Part shown: in pieces, positions 18,308-27,750 of the stretch
Numbering within the stretch: position 1 is the first letter of the stretch
Layout: each line of letters opens with the position of its first letter
Assembly (NCBI RefSeq): GCF_900108185.1
Contig: NZ_FNVA01000004.1
Coordinates: 62,001-126,000 of the forward strand
Source: Bryocella elongata
Lineage (GTDB): Bacteria > Acidobacteriota > Terriglobia > Terriglobales > Acidobacteriaceae
DNA length: 64,000 bases
Direction of reading: 5' to 3'
Program-made: the position numbers and the translations under genes
Notes under the pieces: generated by a model
Told to the model about the DNA's origin: nothing
Databases searched by the model: none
The model's input: the letters and a program-made list of their open reading frames with translations, nothing else

Positions 18308-18624
18308 GCCAGATGTTCGAAGACATGATGCAGGGGCTGGATGAGGTCCAGAGCTTTCTGGAAGGGAAGCGCGACGGCTATCGCGTGCATGTACCTGCGG
18401 CGGTGAATGTGAAGGAGATTCGCGGGCAGTTACAGATGACGCAGGCGAAGTTTGCCGAGGCGTTCGGGTTCAGCCTGGATGCGATCAAGCATTGGGAGGG
18501 TGGACGGCGGCAGCCGGAGGTCTCGGCGCGGGCGTATCTGACGGTGATTGCGAAGGAGCCGGAGGCGGTGATGCGGGCGCTGGGGCGTGAGAAGGCGGCG
18601 AAGAAGAAGCGGGCGGCGGCGTAG
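18304..18624 (+). CDS. HigA/NadS-like antitoxin with XRE helix-turn-helix
   Basis: 106 residues. A helix-turn-helix lies at about residues 38-75 (IRGQLQMTQAKFAEAFGFS, then IKHWEGGRRQPE), the Cro/C1 pattern of antitoxins that neutralise RelE/HigB toxins and repress the operon. The C-terminus is Lys/Ala rich (KAAKKKRAAA). It overlaps the toxin gene by 4 bp. It converges on the Pycsar cyclase gene, which ends 71 bp away on the other strand. Confidence 0.85.
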   Translation: MSQMFEDMMQGLDEVQSFLEGKRDGYRVHVPAAVNVKEIRGQLQMTQAKFAEAFGFSLDAIKHWEGGRRQPEVSARAYLTVIAKEPEAVMRALGREKAAKKKRAAA

Positions 18625-18695
18625 GGGGCGGGATCAGTGACTCATCAGCGGGCCGTCAGCACCCGGCGTCGTGCTCTAGGTGTCAGGACGCGCTG

Positions 18696-19391
18696 CTAAG
18701 AATTTGGTACGTGCCAATAGTAGTGCGAGCGGTAGATGGTTTTTCCCTGCCAAGCCCTCTCTTCCCACATGTTTTTGCCGTCTGACCCAATCTTCGCGTC
18801 TTCGCTTAGCCGGGCATACACTGCCGCGCTGATGTAGGTCGAATATAGCGGCTCGCTGATGCCGCTGAGTTTAGCGGCGTGATTTGCTGCGGGGCCTACC
18901 CAGACGAGGTCATTGGAGCCGCGAATTCCGGTTCGAGCGACGAGAAGCTGACTGGTATCAATTCCGACTACTTGCCGTAGTTGGAAGTCCGAGTTGTATT
19001 GGTTCTTGATCGCCGGGTTGATGATCTCGGTCACCGCCGCTTTAATTTTTAGGCCACAGCGGACGGCAGATGAATTCTTTGAACCGCCGATGAAAACAGC
19101 CATTACTCGATCACCGTCGTATGCAGTGATGACTCCGCCTTCAGACTTGATAAGACGTGCTGCGCACAAAAGATAGGTCTTATAGACTTCCGCTGCAAAT
19201 TGCGGCGGGTTAGCGTCCACCATGCTAGTGGACCCGTCTATGTCTGCGTAGAGTACCGTTGCCTCGAGTTCTACTCCGTCGTTCGACATCTTGAGGTCAG
19301 GAGTGTCAGGAACAACCTGACCTTTTCTTGTCGACCAGACTTCACGGAAAACTGCTGCCACTTCAGACTTCAAGTCTTCAGCGAGACCCAT
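18696..19391 (-). CDS. pycC: Class III nucleotide cyclase of a Pycsar system (PycC-like)
   Basis: 231 residues from ATG 19391, preceded by a strong AGGAAGGAG ribosome site; an upstream extension to 19472 would overlap the effector gene. A single class III cyclase homology domain spans about residues 40-200. VLYADIDGS gives the first metal-binding Asp (about 50) and YDGDRVMAVF the second (about 94); VGPAANHAAKLSG is the adenine/guanine-cyclase NxxxR-like helix with Lys in place of Arg. The protein lacks membrane or sensor domains. Known Pycsar cyclases make cCMP or cUMP on phage infection. The neighbour upstream encodes a cyclic-nucleotide-binding/TIR-like effector, which makes PycC the best call; cAMP or cGMP synthesis cannot be excluded from sequence alone. 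Confidence 0.85.
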   Translation of the reverse strand: MGLAEDLKSEVAAVFREVWSTRKGQVVPDTPDLKMSNDGVELEATVLYADIDGSTSMVDANPPQFAAEVYKTYLLCAARLIKSEGGVITAYDGDRVMAVFIGGSKNSSAVRCGLKIKAAVTEIINPAIKNQYNSDFQLRQVVGIDTSQLLVARTGIRGSNDLVWVGPAANHAAKLSGISEPLYSTYISAAVYARLSEDAKIGSDGKNMWEERAWQGKTIYRSHYYWHVPNS

Positions 19392-19437
19392 GTTGCTCTC
19401 CTTCCTCTGGATGACGGGTATGTCGCGACTGTTGGTT

Positions 19438-20346
19438 CTAACGGTTTGGTCCGAGTCCGCGAATGACTTCACGAAGACGGTTACATGCCGGAGCGAGGGA
19501 GCGCGTCACGTCGTGAGGGTCGTACCGGTATGTAATTGCGTTGATCCCGTGGAGGTCTGACGGCAAATTGATCTCTTCACCTCGCGGCTCGACCAAGAGC
19601 GCGCGGTGTCGTCCTAAGCGACCCATGAAAAAACCTAACTCGAAAATTACATTGTCACGTGGTGTCGCCCTTTGTTGCCCACGACTCTCTGTAATGTCGT
19701 CCGGTTGAGCAACGGCAATTGCAATGTCAGATGCGTCTAGGGCGCGCTCGAGGCTTTCGATCGCGTATTGGGACGCACGAAAAACTCCGTCAGTCCACAC
19801 CGTCACGTTGAATGGATCGTGGTCAAAGGCGGTTTGAATGGTACGCGCGATTTCAATCGCTTCGGAAGAAGATATTATGAATACGCGTATCCGATCACTC
19901 ACCGTTGTGACTAATGCGTTTCGCTGTTCGAGCCTCCGGGCTAATTCCTTCGAAACGTGAAGCCGTATTTGTGGGTATTTGCTATAAAGCGCCGCGAACT
20001 GATTTTCACTTAGCTTTAGGATCACTGACGTTTCTCGCGAAGTTACAGTCGCCGACCTTCTCTGAGTTGGCTGGATGGCGACCATTTCTCCAACATGATC
20101 GCCTGTGAAGCGTGCCGCGACGATTCGGTTGTTTACGATGATGTCGAATACACCCGCAACAATCAGGTAGACGTCGTTGTCATCACCGCCTTGATGGATG
20201 ATTGACTCACCTGCAGTTATTTGGCTCAGTTCTCCAATCGCAGCGGCTTCAGTTGCGAGGTCTAGATTACCCGCAATCAGCTTCTGGCTCAGGAGCGCGT
20301 CAAGCAGGACTCTTCGATTTGATTCTCCGGCGAATCGTTCAATCAT
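19438..20346 (-). CDS. pycTIR: Pycsar effector: cyclic-nucleotide-binding domain plus TIR-like domain
   Basis: 302 residues. Residues about 20-135 form a CRP-type cyclic-nucleotide-binding domain; the phosphate-binding cassette is GDHVGEMVAIQPTQRRSAT. Residues about 152-295 form a PF10137-type TIR-like domain: RVFIISSSEAIEIARTIQ, FNVTVWTDGVF, ASDIAIAVAQPDD and ARDN-like RDNVIFELGFFMGRLGR, where Glu236 is the predicted NAD-cleaving residue. This is the PycTIR architecture: cUMP/cCMP binding triggers NAD+ depletion and abortive infection. The gene is first in a two-gene unit; the cyclase starts 46 bp downstream. Base composition is visibly AT-richer than the flanking groEL (19861-19920 has 25 G/C of 60), suggesting acquisition. 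Confidence 0.87.
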   Translation of the reverse strand: MIERFAGESNRRVLLDALLSQKLIAGNLDLATEAAAIGELSQITAGESIIHQGGDDNDVYLIVAGVFDIIVNNRIVAARFTGDHVGEMVAIQPTQRRSATVTSRETSVILKLSENQFAALYSKYPQIRLHVSKELARRLEQRNALVTTVSDRIRVFIISSSEAIEIARTIQTAFDHDPFNVTVWTDGVFRASQYAIESLERALDASDIAIAVAQPDDITESRGQQRATPRDNVIFELGFFMGRLGRHRALLVEPRGEEINLPSDLHGINAITYRYDPHDVTRSLAPACNRLREVIRGLGPNR

Positions 20347-20367
20347 CAGATTTCTCTCGTGAACCAG

Positions 20368-20393
20368 AAGGCCCCGGATCTCTCCGGGGCCTT
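20368..20393 (-). terminator. Hairpin between groEL and the Pycsar effector
   Basis: Perfect 10-bp stem AAGGCCCCGG/CCGGGGCCTT with a 6-nt loop, 22-47 bp upstream of the effector start and 68 bp past the groEL stop. On the minus strand it is followed by CTGGTT rather than a clear U-tract, so read-through from groESL into the Pycsar genes is possible. Confidence 0.5.
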
Positions 20394-20410
20394 CGCTATT
20401 GCTGGGCCGA

Positions 20411-20459
20411 CCCCACCCTTCGACGATGGTGCTGTCGAAGGATGGGCCACCCGGTGGGG
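20411..20459. repeat. Dispersed palindromic repeat, copy 1
   Basis: CCCCACCCTTCGAC at the left and GTCGAAGGATGGGCCACC at the right form a hairpin with an outer CCCCACC/GGTGGGG pair. A close relative is found at 41053-41093 after aceE. The copy abuts the groEL stop codon (20461). Confidence 0.6.
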
Positions 20460-20460
20460 C

Positions 20461-22260
<1,800 letters not shown>

Positions 22261-22554
22261 TTACTTGAGGATTCCGAGGACTTCTTCTTCGCGCATGATG
22301 AGGAACTCATCGCCGTCGAGCTTGATCTCGGTGCCGGAGTACTTGCCGAAGAGGATGGTGTCGCCAGCCTTGACGTCGAGCGGGAAGACCTTGCCTTCGT
22401 CGTTGGACTTGCCCTTACCGACGGAGATCACCTCGCCCTGCTGCGGCTTTTCCTTGGCCGAGTCGGGGATGATGATGCCGAAGGAGGTGGTCTGGGTCGA
22501 CTCTTCCTTGCGCTTGACCAGGATGCGGTCGTGGAGCGGCGTGAATGTAGCCAT
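22261..22554 (-). CDS. groES: Co-chaperonin GroES
   Basis: 97 residues, full length. [16 protein letters not shown] is the start of the fold and [20 protein letters not shown] is the mobile loop that docks on Gro[22 protein letters not shown] is the typical C-terminus. It caps the GroEL ring. First gene of the groESL operon; a sigma-70-like promoter overlapped by an inverted repeat lies 130-165 bp upstream. Confidence 0.97.
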   Translation of the reverse strand: MATFTPLHDRILVKRKEESTQTTSFGIIIPDSAKEKPQQGEVISVGKGKSNDEGKVFPLDVKAGDTILFGKYSGTEIKLDGDEFLIMREEEVLGILK

Positions 22555-22680
22555 GATTCGTAGTTCTCCTTATGACTTGTGGGCGGAAAGGACCAGCTTT
22601 CGGGCTGGAACCAGGAGGGAAGTGGCAACTCGCAGAAGCCGCCGGAACGCGGCCAGGCTCGAGCTGGCAGTCTCCCTTGC

Positions 22681-22718
22681 CGATTGCTACTTTAGGCCTT
22701 AGCAATCGACCGTGTCAA
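22681..22718 (-). promoter_or_regulatory. groESL promoter with overlapping CIRCE-like inverted repeat
   Basis: Minus strand: TTGACA (complement of 22713-22718), 18-bp spacer, TAAAGT (complement of 22689-22694). A perfect 9-bp inverted repeat CGATTGCTA/TAGCAATCG with a 10-nt spacer (22681-22689, 22700-22708) covers the spacer and the -10 box, as expected for a repressor operator. Its half-sites resemble those of the HrcA operator CIRCE but in reverse order. Confidence 0.65.
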
Positions 22719-22857
22719 CTGCCAAGCGAGAAATCTCAGTGAATTACGCTCAGGTTTCAGCGGGCTGCGGAGTGGCTATGTCTGGAGGGAGTCTGGAGCG
22801 GCCAGAGCCGCGCGGCGGATAGGCCATTTCCTGGGCTGTCCCTGTACAATCTCTGCC

Positions 22858-23412
22858 ATGCTGTCCGTGTTTCGCCTCCGTAAATTTGCTCTCGCCGCTG
22901 CCGCCGTCACCGCTTCGGGCCTCGTCTCCGCCTCGGCCCAGGACCCTGCCCATGGCCGCAAGTACAAGCCGCTTCCTCCGATCGCACATGTTGTGGTGAC
23001 GGTGGAGAAGGGCTTCAACTCGAAGCCGTTGCCGAACGTTGCGGTGGTCTTCCACGCGACCCGCGACGGACGCGACGATGGGAACCTGGAAGTGAAGACC
23101 GATCCCGATGGGCGCGCTGCGATCGACGTGCTTGAAGTGGGCAGCCACGTGACGCTGCAGGTGATCGCCACCGGCTTTGCGACGTATTCGACGGAGTTCG
23201 ACCTTACGGGAGACTCGAAGGAGATGCTGGTCAAGCTGCAGCGGCCGCGTGCGCAGGTTTCGGTCTATGAGGACAACGACGGCAAGGCTGCGCAGGTAAA
23301 GCCGGGCACCCAGGAGCGGGTGATCCCGAAGACGGCTCCTGCGACGACGACTCCGCCTGCTGCCCCAGCGACTCCGGCGACCACCACGCCGCCGGCTGGT
23401 GAAACACGTTGA
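22858..23412 (+). CDS. Secreted protein with carboxypeptidase-regulatory-like domain
   Basis: 184 residues. Signal peptide MLSVFRLRKFALAAAAVTASG ending at ASA, then a beta-sandwich domain with transthyretin/CarboxypepD_reg features (VVVTVEKGFNSKPLPNVAVV, KTDPDGRAAIDVLEVG, LQVIATGFATYSTEFDL) and a Pro/Thr/Ala-rich tail (TTTPPAAPATPATTTPPA). It probably sits in the periplasm or on the outer membrane; function unknown. Its stop overlaps the TTG start of the next gene by 4 bp, so the two are coupled. Confidence 0.72.
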   Translation: MLSVFRLRKFALAAAAVTASGLVSASAQDPAHGRKYKPLPPIAHVVVTVEKGFNSKPLPNVAVVFHATRDGRDDGNLEVKTDPDGRAAIDVLEVGSHVTLQVIATGFATYSTEFDLTGDSKEMLVKLQRPRAQVSVYEDNDGKAAQVKPGTQERVIPKTAPATTTPPAAPATPATTTPPAGETR

Positions 23413-24164
23413 GCCGCGAGCCGGGGGACCTTGCGGCTTCGAAGGCTCTGACCGGCCAGCGTGTGCTGATTACGGGCGGAGCCAAGCGGATTGGGCGGGC
23501 GATTGCGCTGGATCTGGCTGCGGCTGGCGCTCGCGTGGCAATTACGTATCGTGAGTCGAAGTTTGAGGCTGACCAGACGGTTGCGGATCTCGCGGCGGAG
23601 GGTTCGGATGCCTTTGCCGTGAAGTGCGATGTGAGCGACGAGGCCAGCGTGAATGCGGCTGTTGCGGAGGTCGTGCAGAAGATGCATGGGCTCGACCTCC
23701 TGATCAACAACGCGGGCGCGTTTGAGACTGCTCCGCTCGAGCAGATCACTGCGGAGCAGTGGGACGCGATGTTCGCGACCAACACGCGCGGGCCGTTCCT
23801 GGTGGCGAAGGCCGCGCATGGAGCGCTTGCGGCGGGAAGCGGGCGCATCGTGAATATTGGGTCGCTGGGCGGGCTGCATCCATGGCCGACGCATGCGCAC
23901 TACTGCACGAGCAAAGCGGCGCTGCACATGCTGTCGCAGACGATGGCGAAGGCGTGGGCACCGGAGATCAGCGTGAATTGCGTGGCGCCGGGGATGATTG
24001 CGATTGGCGCGACCGATGCGGCGTATGAGCACCTGGCGGCGAAGACTCCGATGAAACGGAACGGGACCCCGGCGGATGTTGCGGCGGCGGTGTTGTTCTT
24101 CGCTACGGCGCCACACTTCATCACGGGGCAGCTGCTGGCGGTGGATGGTGGGCTGGCGCTGTAG
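23409..24164 (+). CDS. SDR-family oxidoreductase (pteridine-reductase-like)
   Basis: 251 residues from TTG 23409, overlapping the upstream stop. Rossmann motif LITGGAKRIGRAIALDLA, NNAG motif (LLINNAGAF), and the catalytic Ser-Tyr-Lys set in NIGSLGG and HYCTSKAAL. The GGAKRIG variant and the tail end FITGQLLAVDGGLAL resemble FolM/PTR1-like pteridine reductases and FabG relatives. Substrate is uncertain. Cytoplasmic, NAD(P)H dependent. Confidence 0.85.
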   Translation: MSREPGDLAASKALTGQRVLITGGAKRIGRAIALDLAAAGARVAITYRESKFEADQTVADLAAEGSDAFAVKCDVSDEASVNAAVAEVVQKMHGLDLLINNAGAFETAPLEQITAEQWDAMFATNTRGPFLVAKAAHGALAAGSGRIVNIGSLGGLHPWPTHAHYCTSKAALHMLSQTMAKAWAPEISVNCVAPGMIAIGATDAAYEHLAAKTPMKRNGTPADVAAAVLFFATAPHFITGQLLAVDGGLAL

Positions 24165-24203
24165 GGGCAAGACCGCAAAGGAATAAACAGTAGACAGTAA
24201 TCC

Positions 24204-24935
24204 TTAGTCCTCTGTCTGTTCTTCGAGGCGTAGGTCGTCGTGGTTGACGGCGACGCGCTCATCGAAGATGTAGCAGTCGCCGTTCCAGCGGCTTTCGGAG
24301 GGCTGCGTCTCCTGGAGGTAGCGGAGGATGCCTCCGCGCAGGTGATAGACCTCGGGAAAGCCCAATTGCAGCATGTAGGCTGAGGCTTTTTCGCAGCGGA
24401 TGCCTCCGGTGCAGAACATGGCGACCTTCGGAGTTTGTGTGGGCTCGAGGTGCTCGGTGACCCAGGTGGCGAAGTCGGAGAAGGTATTGAGCGGCGGGGT
24501 TACGGCTCCGGCGAAGGTGCCGATCTCGGTCTCGTAGGTGTTGCGGGTGTCGAGGAGCAGCACGTTGGGGTCTGCGGCGAGGGCGTTCCAGTCGGCCGGG
24601 TCAACGTAGGTGCCGGGGCGGGTGGGATCGACGGGGTTTTCCGCGCGGAAGGTGATGATCTCGCGCTTGCGCTTGAACTTGAGGCGGCGAAAGGGTGGGG
24701 TCTCGGTGGTGGAGAACTTCACCTCGGAGCGCTCGAGGCCGCAGCGCTCGTCAAGCAGGGTGAGGAAGCGGTCGATGGACTCCTGTGAGCCCGCCATGGT
24801 GCCGTTGATGCCCTCGGGCGCGAGGAGGGTGGTGCCGCGAAGGTCGGTGTTCACAAAGGTCTGGTGCAGTTCGTCGCGCAGGGCCTGCGGATCGGATAGA
24901 GCGAAGAAGCGGTAGAAGGCGGCGACGGTGTACAT
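24204..24935 (-). CDS. trhO: tRNA uridine(34) hydroxylase, rhodanese family
   Basis: 243 residues. It has an N-terminal acylphosphatase-like domain (AFYRFFALSDPQALRDEL, GTTLLAPEGINGTMAG) and a rhodanese domain with the active-site Cys in FCTGGIRCEKASAYM. This is the TrhO/YceA family, which with oxygen hydroxylates U34 of certain tRNAs as a step to 5-methoxyuridine. The length is usual for the shorter members. Single gene; the 186 bp up to the next gene contain no recognisable element. Confidence 0.9.
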   Translation of the reverse strand: MYTVAAFYRFFALSDPQALRDELHQTFVNTDLRGTTLLAPEGINGTMAGSQESIDRFLTLLDERCGLERSEVKFSTTETPPFRRLKFKRKREIITFRAENPVDPTRPGTYVDPADWNALAADPNVLLLDTRNTYETEIGTFAGAVTPPLNTFSDFATWVTEHLEPTQTPKVAMFCTGGIRCEKASAYMLQLGFPEVYHLRGGILRYLQETQPSESRWNGDCYIFDERVAVNHDDLRLEEQTED

Positions 24936-25121
24936 GCTGAGTTCTAGTTTAGTGGGACGATGACGGGATGCGCTTCATTCCAGACTCAATGAGTGCATTG
25001 GCCTGAAACAAACAGTTGAAGGCGAAGATCATTGGATTACCGTAAAGCGAGAGCCGGCGACATTCGACGCAGCAGGCCATACCCCATCCTCTTTGCATAG
25101 CTAATTGATAAAATTGCACCA

Positions 25122-25878
25122 ATGAGCGACGTTCAAGACCATTACAGTAATCTTCTCGCAAAGCACTACTCATGGATGTTTGGTACGTCATTCTCGGCAA
25201 AAGTAGCTGAGCAAAAAAAACATTCTTGAAGATGCGCTCCAGCCGATTGCGGACGATTCTGGACTCGGATTAGCAGTAGATCTAGGAAGTGGCCCAGGAT
25301 TCCAGACCATTGCGCTCTCCGAGATGGGATATTCTCCGGTGCTTGCCTTAGATACGAGCGAATCTCTCCTCAAGGAGCTTCAGCTTCACCAGAAAGAACT
25401 GCCCGTTAGAACGATTTGCGCTGATCTATTGGATCTGAGCCATTTTGTATCTCCAGCGTCTGTGAATGCGATCGTCTGCATGGGGGATACGATCACTCAC
25501 CTTGAGACCAAAGACGCTGTTGAAAGCCTTCTAGGCTCGGTCTTTGACGCCCTCGTTCCCGGTGGGAGACTTGTAATCAGCTACCGAGATCTCAGCGTCG
25601 AGGCTACCGGCCTCGATCGTTTCATTCCCGTCCATGCGGATGAAGATAAAGTCATGACCTGCTTTCTGGAATTCGATAAGACGGATACGGTCATGGTTCA
25701 TGATTTGGTCTACAGCCGAGTGAATCACCAATGGCTACTCGAAAAGAGCAGCTACCGTAAGCTGCGCCTGCCTATTGGCTGGCTGGACGATGCGATGGTG
25801 CGGGTTGGTTTCGTCGTCCATAAGGGCCAAGCGGGGAGACTTCTTCGCCTAGTCGGGCGGAAACCGCAACCTCGATAG
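25122..25878 (+). pseudogene. SAM-dependent methyltransferase split by a frameshift in an A8 run
   Basis: From ATG 25122 the frame reads MSDVQDHYSNLLAKHYSWMF and fails soon after the run of eight A at 25213-25220. Removing one A restores a continuous protein: NILEDALQPIADDSGLGL, then the SAM-binding motif I VDLGSGPGFQTIALSEMG and onward through LALDTSESLLKEL, ADLLDLSHF and FDALVPGGRLVISYRDL to the stop at 25878. The corrected product is about 251 residues, normal for a class I methyltransferase (methyltransf_25 type). The sequence therefore contains one extra A. It may be an inactive gene, a sequencing error, or a slippage-controlled gene. Composition is AT-richer than the surroundings. Confidence 0.8.
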
Positions 25879-26141
25879 GCGCCTGTCCTACGGACGTTGG
25901 CTGCTCAGAGGCATCGGTGGCTGCGAGGTCGAAAGAGCGCATCATCGCCAAGGCGCGCACTGTCACCGGGTCTTGTGACGATAAGTCGGCGTAAGGTCAT
26001 CCACTCCTCTTTCTCACGATGCTGAAGTGAGGGAAGGGAAGAGGATTCCCTTCGGAATGACAACCAAAGGATGCCGGGCGACGGGCCGGAGGCAGAGGGT
26101 TTGCTGCTGGTCGTCAAGCGGAGACTGTCAGTCCCAGATCG
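25879..26141. other. Intergenic stretch
   Basis: 263 bp without a credible gene. It includes a short inverted pair GAAGGGAAGAGGATTCCCTTC (about 26034-26054), which could be a weak terminator. Confidence 0.35.
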
Positions 26142-26942
26142 TCAGCGCCTGAAGATCTTCTTCCACCAGGGCCGGGGGGCGTCGTCGTCTTCGTCGTCGA
26201 AGAGGTTCCGGGGTGGGTCCTGTTCGGGAAGGGGCTGGCCTTCCCAGACGGACATGGAGTTCGTGAGGCAGAGGCGTTCGGCGTACTCTTCGCCGTGTTT
26301 GCGGGCGACCCACGCGCGGGCGGTGCTCATGCGGGGGAGGCGGCGGATGGGGTCGTGGGCGTCGGTGGCGAGGAAGTGTACCCAGCGGTCGGCGAGGAGC
26401 TGGTGGGCCATCTTCTCGGCGGGTCTGCCCATCTCGCCGGTGACAGACTGGCAGGTGACCTGGCAGAGGAGTCCGGCCTGCATCCACTCGCGGAGGCGCT
26501 CAGGGTCGCGCTGGAGGGTGGGGTTGCGCTCCGGGTGGGTGAGGATGGGCGTCATGCCGGCCTGGCGAAGGTCGTAGAGGGACTCCCCGAGGTTGCGGGA
26601 GATGGCCATGTCCGGGAGCTCGATGAGCAGGTACTCGGTCTGGCGGATTGTGTATTTGCGCGGGTTGGCGAGCGCATCTTCCACGTTGTCGTAGTTCATG
26701 TGGAAGTCGCAGCCCGTGCTGAGGTTCAGGGGGAGTTCCTCGGCGGCGAGGGCCTCGCGCAGCATGGCGAGACGCTCGGCGATGAGCTCGGGCTCGAAGG
26801 TGTATTTTCCGCTGGCGTGGGGGGTGCAGACGACGTGGGTGATGCCGTCGGCGACAGCAACCCGTGCCATATCAAGGGAGACGGCAAGATCCTTGGCGCC
26901 GTCGTCCATCCCGAACAACAGGTGGTGGTGCAGATCGACCAT
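26142..26942 (-). CDS. CpsB/YwqE-type PHP-domain tyrosine-protein phosphatase
   Basis: 266 residues. I prefer ATG 26942 because the metal-binding motif DLHHHLLFGMDDGA starts there; 26960 adds six residues. The PHP metal-binding His/Asp set continues with THVVCTPHASGKY, ILTHPERN and FLATDAHDP. CpsB-type enzymes dephosphorylate the bacterial tyrosine kinase that governs polysaccharide chain length and export. The substrate candidate here is the Wzc-like kinase at 32843-35161, about 6 kb away in the same locus. The acidic/Trp-rich C-terminus (FDDEDDDAPRPWWKKIFRR) is unusual. Confidence 0.82.
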   Translation of the reverse strand: MVDLHHHLLFGMDDGAKDLAVSLDMARVAVADGITHVVCTPHASGKYTFEPELIAERLAMLREALAAEELPLNLSTGCDFHMNYDNVEDALANPRKYTIRQTEYLLIELPDMAISRNLGESLYDLRQAGMTPILTHPERNPTLQRDPERLREWMQAGLLCQVTCQSVTGEMGRPAEKMAHQLLADRWVHFLATDAHDPIRRLPRMSTARAWVARKHGEEYAERLCLTNSMSVWEGQPLPEQDPPRNLFDDEDDDAPRPWWKKIFRR

Positions 26943-27130
26943 CGGACTTAAGCGTAACACCGTACAGCGTTTGGCCCAGGGGACGCATCGAACCGCTGAG
27001 AGTGCCCCGAGTATCGGCAGCGAGTGGGACGTCGTATGATGGCAGTTGAAACGCTGCTCGTCAAAACGTCCTGCGAACGTTCAGGGCACCCGGGCCCAGT
27101 TTGATTCCAAGTACGACAGGAAGTCTATTC

Positions 27131-27511
27131 ATGTCTGACGTAACGACTCCGAAGGCGAAACCGCGTGTGCTGGTGGCTGACGACGAGCAGGTCATCGCCA
27201 ACACCCTCGCCATCATTCTCAATCAAGCAGGCTTTGAAGCACGCGCCGTGTACAGCGGCGAGAAGGCCCTGGAAGCTCTCGACGGGTTCCAGCCGGACAT
27301 GCTCATCTCGGACGTCATCATGACGGGGATGACGGGTATCGAAGCGGCGATCCAGACCCGCGCGAAGCTGCCGAACTGCAAGATCCTTCTGTTCAGCGGT
27401 CAGGCCGCGACGGCTGACCTGCTGGAGCGCGCCCGCACGCAGGGGCACGAGTTCGAGATCCTGGCCAAGCCGGTGCATCCGACGGACCTGCTCGCGAAGC
27501 TGCGGGCGTAA
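27131..27511 (+). CDS. Stand-alone response-regulator receiver protein
   Basis: 126 residues, receiver domain only: acidic pocket VADDEQ, phospho-acceptor Asp in MLISDVIM, and Lys in LAKPVHP. ATG 27131 is chosen because the conserved MSDVTTPKAKPRVLVADDE start fits; 27101 would add ten residues. No output domain, so it acts as a phosphorelay intermediate or protein-binding switch. It lies between the CpsB-like gene and the glycosyltransferase cluster and is followed by a strong terminator. Confidence 0.85.
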   Translation: MSDVTTPKAKPRVLVADDEQVIANTLAIILNQAGFEARAVYSGEKALEALDGFQPDMLISDVIMTGMTGIEAAIQTRAKLPNCKILLFSGQAATADLLERARTQGHEFEILAKPVHPTDLLAKLRA

Positions 27512-27536
27512 AATAGAAGATTCGAGAAACGAGAGG

Positions 27537-27586
27537 CGAGATGCGAGGCCCGGGGCGAAAGCCGGGGACTTGCATCTCGTTTTTTG
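27537..27586 (+). terminator. Rho-independent terminator of the receiver gene
   Basis: CGAGATGC (27537-27544) pairs with GCATCTCG (27572-27579), with an inner GGCCCCGG-type stem, followed by TTTTTT from 27580. It lies 26 bp past the stop at 27511. Confidence 0.85.
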
Positions 27587-27750
27587 TGCGTCGGGGCTGC
27601 GTCGGTGCTGGTCCCCGTGAGCTTGTGGCGCTGCGGAGAGGTTCTTTTCTGTAGAGGTATGAGGTTTTCAGGTCGCGGAGGATGACTCTTCGAGTCTTCC
27701 TCCACTGCAGCTGCGTGGTGAAGCTGTGGCTGGCGAGGGTAAGACGGTTG

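Noticed and set aside
22555..22760. Canonical CIRCE element upstream of groES
   Set aside because: TTAGCACTC-N9-GAGTGCTAA is not present; only the reversed-order repeat at 22681-22708 is found.
24949..25200. 83-codon minus-strand frame before the methyltransferase
   Set aside because: Overlaps the start of the better supported methyltransferase frame and shows no ribosome site or family features.
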